Source: Actinomyces weissii
GTDB lineage: Bacteria; Actinomycetota; Actinomycetes; Actinomycetales; Actinomycetaceae
Direction of reading: 5' to 3'
Length of the DNA: 64,000 bases
NCBI RefSeq assembly: GCF_016598775.1
Contig: NZ_CP066802.1
Span: 1 to 64,000, forward strand
The position numbers and the translations under genes were made by a program. Positions 28,807-36,771 of this stretch are shown here, piece after piece (within the stretch, counting starts at the first letter, position 1; each line of letters begins with the position of its first letter). Under the pieces are notes generated by a model that saw only the letters and a program-made list of their open reading frames with translations, ran no database searches and was not told the DNA's origin.

Positions 28807-29508
28807 CTAGCCCCGGTGCTGGCTGCCGTCCCAGAAGCGGATCGTGGTGCGCCCCACCTGGATCGTGTTGCCGTCCACCAGGGTGGCGGCGTCAATGGGG
28901 TGGCCCTCGATCAGGGTGCCGTTGGTGGAGCCCAGGTCCGTGGCCACGTAGTGGCCGGAGCGGTTGCGGATCTCCAGGTGACGGCGGGAGACGCCGGAGT
29001 CGTCCACGACGACGTCCGCCTCGCTGCCGCGCCCCAGGATGGTGACCTCACCGGTGAGTACGTACCGCTGGCCGTCCACCTCGATCACCGGCCGCTCCGG
29101 CGTCGGCAGGGAGGTGGCCGGGGCGGCGGCCCCACGCTTGCGGCTGGCCTCGACAGTGACCGGCTGGGAGCCCTCCGGCCCCAGGACCAGGCCGAACTGG
29201 ATCGGCCCCACGAAGGAGTGCCCCTGCTCAGTGGCGAAGACCGTGGCTGCGTTCTCCAAGGAGGAGAACACCGCCTGCTCACCCTCCTGGGAGATGCGCT
29301 GGGCCGTGGCCGGGTTGACGGTCAGGATGAAGGAGTTGGCCACCACCGAGCGTCCGTGGCCGAAAGGCGTGGCCGTCTCAGCCAGCACCCGCCGCAGCTC
29401 CTGGCCGAGCACGTCGGTGACTGAGCCGGAAGGAAGCTGCGAGAAGGTGCGCTTTGCGGCGTCCCCGACACTTCCGAAGCTCTTCTCGATCCCGTCCAGA
29501 AGACCCAT
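28807..29508 (-). CDS. fhaA: DUF3662 and FHA-domain protein FhaA
   Basis: The 233-residue product begins MGLLDGIEKSFGSVGDAAKR, the usual FhaA opening. It has a DUF3662 domain (about 27-125) and an FHA domain (148-230) with LGRGSEADVVVDD, SRRHLEI and DLGSTNGTLIEG. FhaA binds phosphorylated partners of the PknA/PknB system and regulates peptidoglycan precursor export in mycobacteria. It is the same length as the paralogue at 27421 but differs through much of its sequence. It is separated from the rest of the operon by tRNA-Leu and so may be transcribed apart. Confidence 0.9.
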   Translation of the reverse strand: MGLLDGIEKSFGSVGDAAKRTFSQLPSGSVTDVLGQELRRVLAETATPFGHGRSVVANSFILTVNPATAQRISQEGEQAVFSSLENAATVFATEQGHSFVGPIQFGLVLGPEGSQPVTVEASRKRGAAAPATSLPTPERPVIEVDGQRYVLTGEVTILGRGSEADVVVDDSGVSRRHLEIRNRSGHYVATDLGSTNGTLIEGHPIDAATLVDGNTIQVGRTTIRFWDGSQHRG

Positions 29509-29538
29509 GGCGACTCCTCACGTCTGCGAGCGGACCTG

Positions 29539-29560
29539 CCGACCCCAGGGGGAGGGTCGG
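29539..29560 (-). terminator. Weak hairpin downstream of the vanZ-like gene
   Basis: CCGACCC and GGGTCGG form a 7-bp stem with an 8-nt loop between the vanZ-like stop and fhaA. Possible terminator; no T-run. Confidence 0.35.
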
Positions 29561-29604
29561 TCACGGGCGCAGGACCGCAACTGCTCCGATAGTAACGGCA
29601 TACC

Positions 29605-30042
29605 TCAGGATGCTCTGCCAGCGCGCGCCGTCAAAAGCGGCCAGCAGCTCAGCAGGGCCGCCGCCAGGAGCACCCCGGCCCCGGCACCGGCGCTGTTCTC
29701 GACGACGTTGGCCAGGCTGGCCCGGCGCGTCAGGGCGGGCAGGGCGTACTGGGTGGCCTCCGCGGCGACGGCGAACAGGACCCCCGCCAGGAGCCAGCGC
29801 CACGGCCCCAGCCGGGGCCAGCCGAGCAGCCCCAGCGCCGTCAGGGGCAGCAGCATCACCAGGTTCAGGAAGGTGTCCTTGTGCTCTGCGGTCAGCGGCG
29901 GCGGGCCGACCGTCTCCTTGAAGCCGGAGACCTCCTCGCCGCTGGGCCACAGCACCGCCACCAGCACCACCAGCAGGTAGGCCAGCCAGGCGGCACGTAC
30001 CAGCCAGGTCCAGGACTCAGGGCGCAGGAGCTTCTCAGACAC
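29605..30042 (-). CDS. VanZ-like membrane protein
   Basis: The protein has about four membrane helices and VanZ-type motifs: a first helix with LVVLVAVLWP, then DTFLNLVMLLPL and the late AAEATQYALP followed by NVVENSAGAGAG. VanZ gives low-level teicoplanin resistance in enterococci, but most homologues have no known role. I place the start at GTG 30042 (145 residues) because earlier residues are hydrophilic and unlike the family; a start at 30198 would overlap the ybdD-like gene by 44 bp. The start is uncertain. Confidence 0.75.
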   Translation of the reverse strand: MSEKLLRPESWTWLVRAAWLAYLLVVLVAVLWPSGEEVSGFKETVGPPPLTAEHKDTFLNLVMLLPLTALGLLGWPRLGPWRWLLAGVLFAVAAEATQYALPALTRRASLANVVENSAGAGAGVLLAAALLSCWPLLTARAGRAS

Positions 30043-30154
30043 CCTGCTGACCCTACCCTCTAACTTGAGGGTTTCCTGAAAGAGGTTGAGCTGCCTGCCG
30101 CGAGCACGCCGGTGCCCGGTGGCGGCAGCACCACCGGGCACCGGCGTCTCCGGC

Positions 30155-30403
30155 TCAGCAGCAGCCGGTTGAGATATTCGACTCGTCGAAGGCGGCACGG
30201 GCCCGCCACCACTGCCGCTCGGTCAGTGGCTCGTGGTCGGGGTGCTCCCGGCGGTGCCGCACCAGGTAGCGGTCGTAGGCCGACTCCCCGGTGAAGTCAC
30301 GCCACAGGTGGTGGGCCTGGCGCAGCCCGTCCAGCAGCCTCCCCCAGGGGCCAGCCGCCTGCGGGGCCGCAGGCCCCACCGGGCCCGGTCGCGCTGCACG
30401 CAT
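30155..30403 (-). CDS. YbdD/YjiX family small protein
   Basis: This 82-residue protein begins one base after the cstA stop and has the family pattern: YDRYLVRHRREHPDHEPLTERQWWRARA and a C-terminal Cys pair. YbdD-type proteins accompany CstA or BtsT transporters and in Escherichia coli are needed for pyruvate uptake through them. The residues before LLDGLRQAHHLWRDFTGE are a variable extension. Confidence 0.88.
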   Translation of the reverse strand: MRAARPGPVGPAAPQAAGPWGRLLDGLRQAHHLWRDFTGESAYDRYLVRHRREHPDHEPLTERQWWRARAAFDESNISTGCC

Positions 30404-30404
30404 C

Positions 30405-32792
30405 TCAGTGCCCCGAGTGGGAGCGGCCAGGCACCAGGGCCGGGTCGCCCACGAGCTCGTACTCCTTGACCAGGCGCTTCTGCAGGTCCGAGGCGATCAT
30501 CGTCTCGGGGGCGTAGAAGCGGGACTCCTGGTAGGGGTCCTCCGAGGTGGTGGTGTCACCGGCACGCACCGCCTTGACCATGGCCACGGCCGCGCAGACC
30601 ATCACGAAGGCCACCAGCACCAGGAACACCACCGAGAGCGTCCCCTGGATCATGGTGTTGCGGATGATCGCCTTGGTCACGGAGACCTGGTTGGGGTCCG
30701 TCAGCCCCGGCAGGGCCGCCTTGGCGTCCCGCCACTGCTGGAAGTAGCCTACGCGGGCGTCGGTGGAGAAGATCTTCTGCCAGGAGGCCGTGAAGGTCAC
30801 CACCGTGTCGAAGACCAGCGGTACCGCCGGGATCCAGGCGTACTTCAGGTAGCCCTTGCGCACCGTCATCACCAGGCACATCAGCAGCGCCACCGCCGCG
30901 ATCAGCTGGTTGGCGATACCGAACAGCGGGTAGAGGGTCTTGATGCCGCCGCGCGGGTCGGTCACGCCCATCAGCAGCAGGGAGCCCCAGGCGGCCACTA
31001 CCACGGCGGTGGTCGACCAGGCGCCCACGTGCCAGGAGGGGTCACGGAACTTGGGCCAGATGTTCCCCAGCGCGTCACCCAGCTGGAAGCGGGCCACCCG
31101 GGTCACGGCGTCCACGGCCGAGAGGATGAACAACGCCTCGAACATGATCGCGAAGTGGTACCAGAAGCCCATCATGGCCCGGCCGCCGCCGATCTGGTGG
31201 AGGATGTGGGCCATGCCCACGCTCAGGGTGGGGGCGCCGCCGGTGCGGGAGACCACGTTGCGCTCACCGACGTCGGAGGCCAGCTGCTTGAGGGCCTCCT
31301 CCCCGGTGAAGGTCTTGGGGTTGCCCGCCTCGTCCCAGGACTCCCAGGTGGGGTTCAGACGGTTGCCGTGCGCGTCGGTCACCTTCAGGTTCTTCATGGC
31401 CTCGGCGGCCAGCTTCTCGCAGTGGTGCTCCGGGTCGTCGGCGGTCTTGCAGGGGGCGGTGGCCGCCACCTCCGGGGCCAGCTTGTTGAGCGAGTCCACG
31501 GAGGTGTTCATGGAGAAGTAGATGCCGGGGCTCAGGGAGACGGCGGCCGCCATCGCCATGATCGCCACGAAGGACTCCATGAGCATGCCCGCGTAGCCGA
31601 TCATGCGGACCTGGCTCTCCTTCTGGATCATCTTGGGGCTGGTGCCCGAGGAGACCATGGCGTGCATGCCGGACAGGGCGCCGCAGGCGATGGTGATGAA
31701 CAGGAAGGGGAAGAGCTCACCGGCGAAGACCGGGCCCTCGGTGTTCAGGGCGAACTCGGAGACAGCCGCCATCTCCACCACCGGGCGCACGATGATGATG
31801 CCCAGCGCCAGGATCAGGATGGTGCCCACCTTCATGAAGGTGGACAGGTAGTCGCGGGGGGTCAGCAGCACCCACACGGGCAGCACGGCCGCCAGGAATC
31901 CGTAGACGATCATGGCCCACACCAGGGCCGTGGGGGACAGGTGCAGGTACTCGCCCAAGGAGGACTCCGCCACCCAGCGGCCACCGATGATGACCACGAT
32001 CAGCAGCGCGAAGCCGAGCACGGACACCTGGGTGATCTTGCCCGGCTGCACGAAGCGCAGCCACAGGCCCATGCCCACGGCGATCGGGATGGTCATGCCC
32101 ACGGAGAAGACGCCCCACGGGGACTCCGCCAGCGCGTTCACGCAGACCATCGCGAGCACCGCGAGCACGATCATGAGCATGACCAGCACGACCACGGTGG
32201 CCACGGTGCCACCGATCTTGCCGATCTCGTCCGTGGCCATCTGGCCCAGGGAGCGGCCGCCGCGGCGCATGGAGAAGAACAGCACCAGCATGTCCTGCAC
32301 CGCCCCGGCCACGATCACGCCCAGGATGATCCACAGGGTGCCGGGCAGGTAGCCCATCTGGGCCGCCAGCACCGGGCCCACCAGGGGGCCGGCGCCCGCG
32401 ATGGCGGCGAAGTGGTGGCCGTAGAGCACCACCCGGTGGGTGGGGTCGAAGTCCCGGCCGTTGTTGATGCGCTCGGCGGGGGTGGCGTTGGAGTCGTCCG
32501 GCCGCATGATCTTGCGCTGGATGTACAAGGCGTAGAAGCGGTAGCCCATCGCGTAGGTGGACACCGCGGTCACCACGAACCAGATGGTGTTCACGTTCTC
32601 GCCGCGGGCCACGGCCAGCATCCACCAGCCCAGGACCCCGACGGCGGTGATCGCCACCCAGGTGGCTATGGACCGGGGGGTCCACTTGTGGTGCGGCCTG
32701 ATGCCTACGGGTACGCCGTCCTTGTTCCTGATGATCAGGCGCTCCTCCTCCGGCGTGTAGGAGGGCATAGCTTCTTTGGTCTGGGTTGCCAC
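30405..32792 (-). CDS. cstA: Carbon starvation protein CstA, pyruvate/peptide transporter
   Basis: A large multi-pass membrane transporter induced on carbon limitation; CstA and BtsT proteins import pyruvate and CstA has also been linked to peptide uptake. The 795-residue product shows family motifs GYRFYALYIQRKIM, HHFAAIAGAGPLVGPVLAAQ and SGTSPKMI. An extracytoplasmic loop with two Cys lies near residue 440-450. The GTG start has AAGG upstream. A possible -10 (TATAAC, reading the minus strand, 32899-32894) lies about 100 bp upstream; no clear catabolite operator was found. Confidence 0.95.
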   Translation of the reverse strand: MATQTKEAMPSYTPEEERLIIRNKDGVPVGIRPHHKWTPRSIATWVAITAVGVLGWWMLAVARGENVNTIWFVVTAVSTYAMGYRFYALYIQRKIMRPDDSNATPAERINNGRDFDPTHRVVLYGHHFAAIAGAGPLVGPVLAAQMGYLPGTLWIILGVIVAGAVQDMLVLFFSMRRGGRSLGQMATDEIGKIGGTVATVVVLVMLMIVLAVLAMVCVNALAESPWGVFSVGMTIPIAVGMGLWLRFVQPGKITQVSVLGFALLIVVIIGGRWVAESSLGEYLHLSPTALVWAMIVYGFLAAVLPVWVLLTPRDYLSTFMKVGTILILALGIIIVRPVVEMAAVSEFALNTEGPVFAGELFPFLFITIACGALSGMHAMVSSGTSPKMIQKESQVRMIGYAGMLMESFVAIMAMAAAVSLSPGIYFSMNTSVDSLNKLAPEVAATAPCKTADDPEHHCEKLAAEAMKNLKVTDAHGNRLNPTWESWDEAGNPKTFTGEEALKQLASDVGERNVVSRTGGAPTLSVGMAHILHQIGGGRAMMGFWYHFAIMFEALFILSAVDAVTRVARFQLGDALGNIWPKFRDPSWHVGAWSTTAVVVAAWGSLLLMGVTDPRGGIKTLYPLFGIANQLIAAVALLMCLVMTVRKGYLKYAWIPAVPLVFDTVVTFTASWQKIFSTDARVGYFQQWRDAKAALPGLTDPNQVSVTKAIIRNTMIQGTLSVVFLVLVAFVMVCAAVAMVKAVRAGDTTTSEDPYQESRFYAPETMIASDLQKRLVKEYELVGDPALVPGRSHSGH

Positions 32793-32994
32793 AGGTTCAC
32801 CGCCTTGGTGGGAGATCGGTCGGCGGCGCAGGCGCGTCGCAGCTCACACGGTAGCGGCGTCACAGGGCCCAGGTCCGGAAATTGAACCTGGGAGTTATAT
32901 GTCCAGGTGTCAGGTCAGGTGCTAGGCCACTGCCAGGTCAGCTGTCAGGCCGGTGGGTGGCACGGACCCGCTGCCTGGTCCCGGCTGCCAGGAG

Positions 32995-33645
32995 TCAGGC
33001 CCCGGCGACGCCGTCGAGCAGGTCCGTGGCCTCCTGGTCTGCCTCACCGTCCAGCGACTCGGGGGTGATGACCGGCAGCACGGACCAGGGGAAGTTGATC
33101 CACCTGTCGGTCACGCGCCAGCAGTAGTCAGGCTCGAACACGCTGCGGGGCTTGCGGTAGATGACGGCGCTGCGCGCGTCCACCCGCACCACCTCACCGC
33201 CCACGTCCAGCCCCTGGCTGGTGAGCATCTCCATGACCAGCTTCAGGGTCTTGCCGGAGTCGGCGACGTCGTCCACAACCAGCACCTTCTTGCCCGGCAG
33301 CTCGGAGGCGTCCATCAGCGGCGGCAGGATCACCGGCTCCTCCAGGGTCTGGCCCACGCCGGTGTAGAACTCCACGTTCATGGCCCCCATGGCCTTGATA
33401 CCGATGGCGTAGCCGATCGCCCCGGCAGGGATCAGGCCCCCGCGGGCGATGGCGATAATCAGGTCCGGCATCCAGCCGGAGCGCACGATCTGGGCGCTCA
33501 GCTCCCGCTCAGCGGTGCCGAACAGCTCCCAGGTGAGCTCCTCCCGGTCGGGGGACTCAGCGGAGGTGGCGCCGTCGTCAAAGGGCTGGCGCGGGCCGGG
33601 GTGCTCAGAGGGGACAGGTGCCGGGGTGCTCTGCTCGTCGCTCAC
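32995..33645 (-). CDS. Phosphoribosyltransferase family protein
   Basis: Type I phosphoribosyltransferases join PRPP to a base or similar acceptor. The 216-residue product carries the PRPP-binding motif VLVVDDVADSGKT near residue 127 and an earlier IAIARGGLIPAG loop, as in hypoxanthine/xanthine-guanine enzymes. The C-terminal INFPWS is typical of this subgroup. The acceptor is not determined. The GTG at 33645 (VSDEQSTPAP) is preferred; the open frame upstream overlaps the divergent transporter promoter and is unlike the family. Confidence 0.85.
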   Translation of the reverse strand: MSDEQSTPAPVPSEHPGPRQPFDDGATSAESPDREELTWELFGTAERELSAQIVRSGWMPDLIIAIARGGLIPAGAIGYAIGIKAMGAMNVEFYTGVGQTLEEPVILPPLMDASELPGKKVLVVDDVADSGKTLKLVMEMLTSQGLDVGGEVVRVDARSAVIYRKPRSVFEPDYCWRVTDRWINFPWSVLPVITPESLDGEADQEATDLLDGVAGA

Positions 33646-33735
33646 CCGGCCAATCGTAACGGGTGCGCCGGGTGCCCTGGCCTCCACGGACCGCCGGAAG
33701 GCCAGGGCCCTCGGGCCAGCGGCTAGCCTGGGGGC

Positions 33736-35322
33736 GTGCCCAATCTGCTTGACCCAGCTGTGCAAGTGCTAGCCACCGCCCCGCTGCTCACCGTCTTCCT
33801 GGTGATCGGCCTGGGCACCGCAGTGGGGCACGTGCCCCTGGGGCCGATCCGCTTCGGTGCGGCCGGGGCCCTCTTCGTGGGCCTGGCCGTCGGGTCGCTG
33901 GACCCGCGTCTGGGCGCGGACCTGAGCCTGCTGCGCAGCCTGGGGCTGGGACTGTTCTGCTACACCGTAGGCATCGGCGCAGGCGGAAGCTTCTTCCGGG
34001 ACCTGCGCCGCCAGCTGCCCCTGATGGGACTCTGCGTCGTGGCCCTGGTACTGGCTGGTGGGGCGGGTGCTGTCTTCTCCCGGCTGACCGGTATCACGCC
34101 CGCCATGGACTCAGGGGCCTTCGCGGGCGCCCTGACCTCCCCGGTGCTGGACGCGGCCATCGAGGCCGCAGGCAACCAGGAGCCCGCCGTCGGCTACGCC
34201 CTGGCCTACCCCGTGGGCGTGGCGGTAGCCATACTGGTGGTCGCCGCGGTGGTGACCCGGGACTGGCCCAGCCGCCGTGACCCCCGGCCCGCCAGCGCCG
34301 ACGGCATCAAGGCCACCAGCGTCCTGCTGCTCACCCGCGTGCGCCTGACCGAGCTGGAAGCCTTCCGGGAGGGGCGTATACGCATCTCCTACCTGGAGCG
34401 GGACGGTGACACCCGGGTGGTTGAGCCGGGGGAGGAGCTGCTGCCCGGGGACAAGGTCGTCGTCGTCGGCTCTCCGGCGGCCATCGAGGAGGCCGTGCAC
34501 GACCTCGGCACCGGCTACCTGCGCTGCCTGGCCAAGGACCACAGCGTGGTGGACCACCGGCGGCTGACCGTCTCCAGCACCCGTGTGGCAGGCAAGACCA
34601 TCGGCGAGCTGGACATGCACGGCCGCTTCCAGGGAGTCATCACCCGTGTCAAGCGCGGCGACCTGGACCTGCTGGCCCGCGAGGACCTGGTGCTCCAGCT
34701 GGGGGACCGTGTGCTGGCGGTGGTCCCCTCCGACGAGCTGGAGAAGGCCGCTGACTTCTTTGGTGACTCCGAGAAGTCCATCTCCCAGATCGACGCCTTC
34801 TCCGTAGGCATGGGCATGGCCCTGGGCGTGCTGCTGGGCCTGGTCGCCATCCCGCTGCCCGGCGGGATCAGCCTGAGGCTGGGGGTGGCGGCAGGCCCGC
34901 TGGTGGTGGGCATGGTGCTGGGCCGGCTGGCGCGTACCGGTCCCTTTATCTGGGTGCTGCCGCACGCGGCCAACGCCACTATCCGCCAGCTGGGCATGCT
35001 GTTCTTCCTGGCGGCCATCGGCCTGGCCTCCGGGCCCTCCTTCGCGGCGGCCGCCTTCTCCTGGACCGGGGTGGCCGTGGGGGTGCTGGCGGCCCTGATC
35101 GTGCTGGTGAACGCGGCGGTGCTGCTGCTGGGGGCACGGCTCACGGGCGTCAGCGCGCAGCGGGCCGCAGGCGGCTTCGCCGGGCTGGTGGGGCAGCCCG
35201 CCATCCTGGGCTACGCCTTGTCAAAGCGTGACGACGAGCGGGTGGAGGCCGGATACGCCACGCTTTTCGCCCTGGCTATCGTGGTGAAGATCGTGATGGT
35301 GCAGGTGCTGGTGGCGCTCTAG
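33736..35322 (+). CDS. AspT/YidE-type antiporter with two TrkA-C domains
   Basis: The 528-residue product has two blocks of about five to six membrane helices (1-175 and 355-528) separated by a cytoplasmic region with two RCK-C/TrkA-C domains (about 190-340: GEELLPGDKVVVVGS and LQLGDRVLAVVPSDEL). This is the layout of the aspartate:alanine exchanger family (AAE, including YidE and YbjL). The duplicated motif GIGAGGSFFRDL...GAFAGALTSPVLD is typical. The substrate is unknown. The GTG start is 90 bp from the divergent phosphoribosyltransferase. Confidence 0.88.
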   Translation: MPNLLDPAVQVLATAPLLTVFLVIGLGTAVGHVPLGPIRFGAAGALFVGLAVGSLDPRLGADLSLLRSLGLGLFCYTVGIGAGGSFFRDLRRQLPLMGLCVVALVLAGGAGAVFSRLTGITPAMDSGAFAGALTSPVLDAAIEAAGNQEPAVGYALAYPVGVAVAILVVAAVVTRDWPSRRDPRPASADGIKATSVLLLTRVRLTELEAFREGRIRISYLERDGDTRVVEPGEELLPGDKVVVVGSPAAIEEAVHDLGTGYLRCLAKDHSVVDHRRLTVSSTRVAGKTIGELDMHGRFQGVITRVKRGDLDLLAREDLVLQLGDRVLAVVPSDELEKAADFFGDSEKSISQIDAFSVGMGMALGVLLGLVAIPLPGGISLRLGVAAGPLVVGMVLGRLARTGPFIWVLPHAANATIRQLGMLFFLAAIGLASGPSFAAAAFSWTGVAVGVLAALIVLVNAAVLLLGARLTGVSAQRAAGGFAGLVGQPAILGYALSKRDDERVEAGYATLFALAIVVKIVMVQVLVAL

Positions 35323-35484
35323 CACCCACCGGCGCGCTCAGGGGCGGCCTGGGGCCACCGGGGCGGTCCTGCTGCGCGAGGTCGCCCAGGCCACCGCCGG
35401 TACGGGTGCCACCCGGGCGGTTCCGGCCACCGGGGGCCAGCAAGGTTGCGGCCCGGGGCAGGTCAAGGTGCAGAATCAGGCAAC

Positions 35485-36543
35485 GTGAACAAGCTGCTCC
35501 CCGGCCTAGGGCTGTGCGCCGCTGTCGCGCTCGCGGCCACCGCCGTCAACTCACAGGTTCCGCTGCTGTCCGCCATGCTCCTGGCGATCCTGGTGGGGGT
35601 GGTGCTGCGTAACACGGGGCTGGTGCCGCAGGCGGCTGAGCCTGGGCTGAAGGTCGCGGGCAGGACGGTGCTGCGGGCCGGGGTGGTGCTGCTGGGGCTG
35701 CGGCTGTCCCTGCCTGCGGTGCTGGAGCTGGGCTGGGGTGCGGTCGGAGTGATCGTGGTCACGGTGGTCGCCGTGTTCGCGGCGACGCTGTGGCTCGGGC
35801 GGGTGCTGGCGGTGCCGCGGGCGACCACCCTGCTCACCGCTACCGGCACCGCCATCTGTGGGGCGGCTGCAGTGGCTGGCATGAGCGCCGTGGTCAGCGG
35901 CGGGGAGCAGGACGACGACGTCGAGTCTGCGGCAGCCACCGCTATAGCCTCCGTCACGTTGTTCGGCACCCTGGGGATCCTTCTGCTGCCCCTGCTGGTA
36001 GGCGTCCTGGGCCTGTCCCCGGTGCCGGCCGGGGTGTGGGTGGGGGCCTCGGTGCATGAGGTGGGGCAGGTGGTCGCGGCTGGCGGGCTGGTCTCCCAGG
36101 AGGTGCTGGAGGTGGCTGTGGTGGCCAAGCTCGGCCGGGTGGTGCTGCTCGCCCCCCTGGTGGCTCTGGTAGGGGTGTGGGAGGGGCGTCGGCAGGCCCG
36201 CAGGGTCGGTGCGCAGGTCGTTGGTGCTGAGGTGGCCCAGGTGCTGGCAGGGCGGCCGGTGACGCACCCACGGCGCCAGGCCCCGCTGGTGCCGCTGTTC
36301 GTCGTCGGGTTCCTGGCGATGGTGGCCGCCCGCTCCCTGCTGGAGGGGACGGTGCCTGCGTGGGTGCTCGGCTGGGCGGGACAGGCAGCGTCCTTCCTGC
36401 TGACCATGGCCATGTGTGCCATGGGGGCGGGAGTGGACCTGCGGCGTCTGACCCGCAACGGCCTGCGGGCCCTGGGACTGGGGGGAGCAGCCGGGCTGGT
36501 CTCCTTGCTGGTCTCCTGGCTGGCTGTGATCTTGCTCGTGTGA
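35485..36543 (+). CDS. YeiH family putative sulfate exporter (UPF0324)
   Basis: The 352-residue membrane protein has around ten helices with family motifs VLRAGVVLLGLRLS, TGTAICGAAAVAG and GASVHEVGQVVAAG. YeiH homologues are annotated as putative sulfate exporters; transport is not well proven. The GTG at 35485 (VNKLLPGLGLC) is used because the first helix begins there; the frame stays open to 35446. The gene stands alone between the antiporter and the surface protein gene. Confidence 0.85.
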   Translation: MNKLLPGLGLCAAVALAATAVNSQVPLLSAMLLAILVGVVLRNTGLVPQAAEPGLKVAGRTVLRAGVVLLGLRLSLPAVLELGWGAVGVIVVTVVAVFAATLWLGRVLAVPRATTLLTATGTAICGAAAVAGMSAVVSGGEQDDDVESAAATAIASVTLFGTLGILLLPLLVGVLGLSPVPAGVWVGASVHEVGQVVAAGGLVSQEVLEVAVVAKLGRVVLLAPLVALVGVWEGRRQARRVGAQVVGAEVAQVLAGRPVTHPRRQAPLVPLFVVGFLAMVAARSLLEGTVPAWVLGWAGQAASFLLTMAMCAMGAGVDLRRLTRNGLRALGLGGAAGLVSLLVSWLAVILLV

Positions 36544-36771
36544 GCGGGGCCTGGACCGCGCCAGCAGGCCAGGCCGGGGGCCTGGACGCCAGGAGGCGGT
36601 ATGTCTGCGTTAGGCGCGCTCGCCGGGAGCAGGTAGTTTTGGGCCCCGCGCTGGCGTGCCCCGCAGGGTCACAGAACCCTAACGTCGGAGCCACCGTGTT
36701 CGTTCTTATGCAACCATGTTGCTGAAAAGACGGAAACGGTCTGTCTGTCCCCTAGCTGAAACGAGAAAAGC
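36544..36771. other. Leader region of the surface protein gene
   Basis: This 228-bp gap contains no supported gene. A short frame from ATG 36716 encodes a strongly basic start (MLLKRRKRSV), such as would suit a signal peptide, but it is out of frame with the downstream surface protein. Confidence 0.4.

Noticed and set aside
30291..32885. 864-residue plus-strand frame opposite cstA
   Set aside because: Low-complexity His/Gly/Gln-rich antisense reading of cstA, with no ribosome-binding site or domain.
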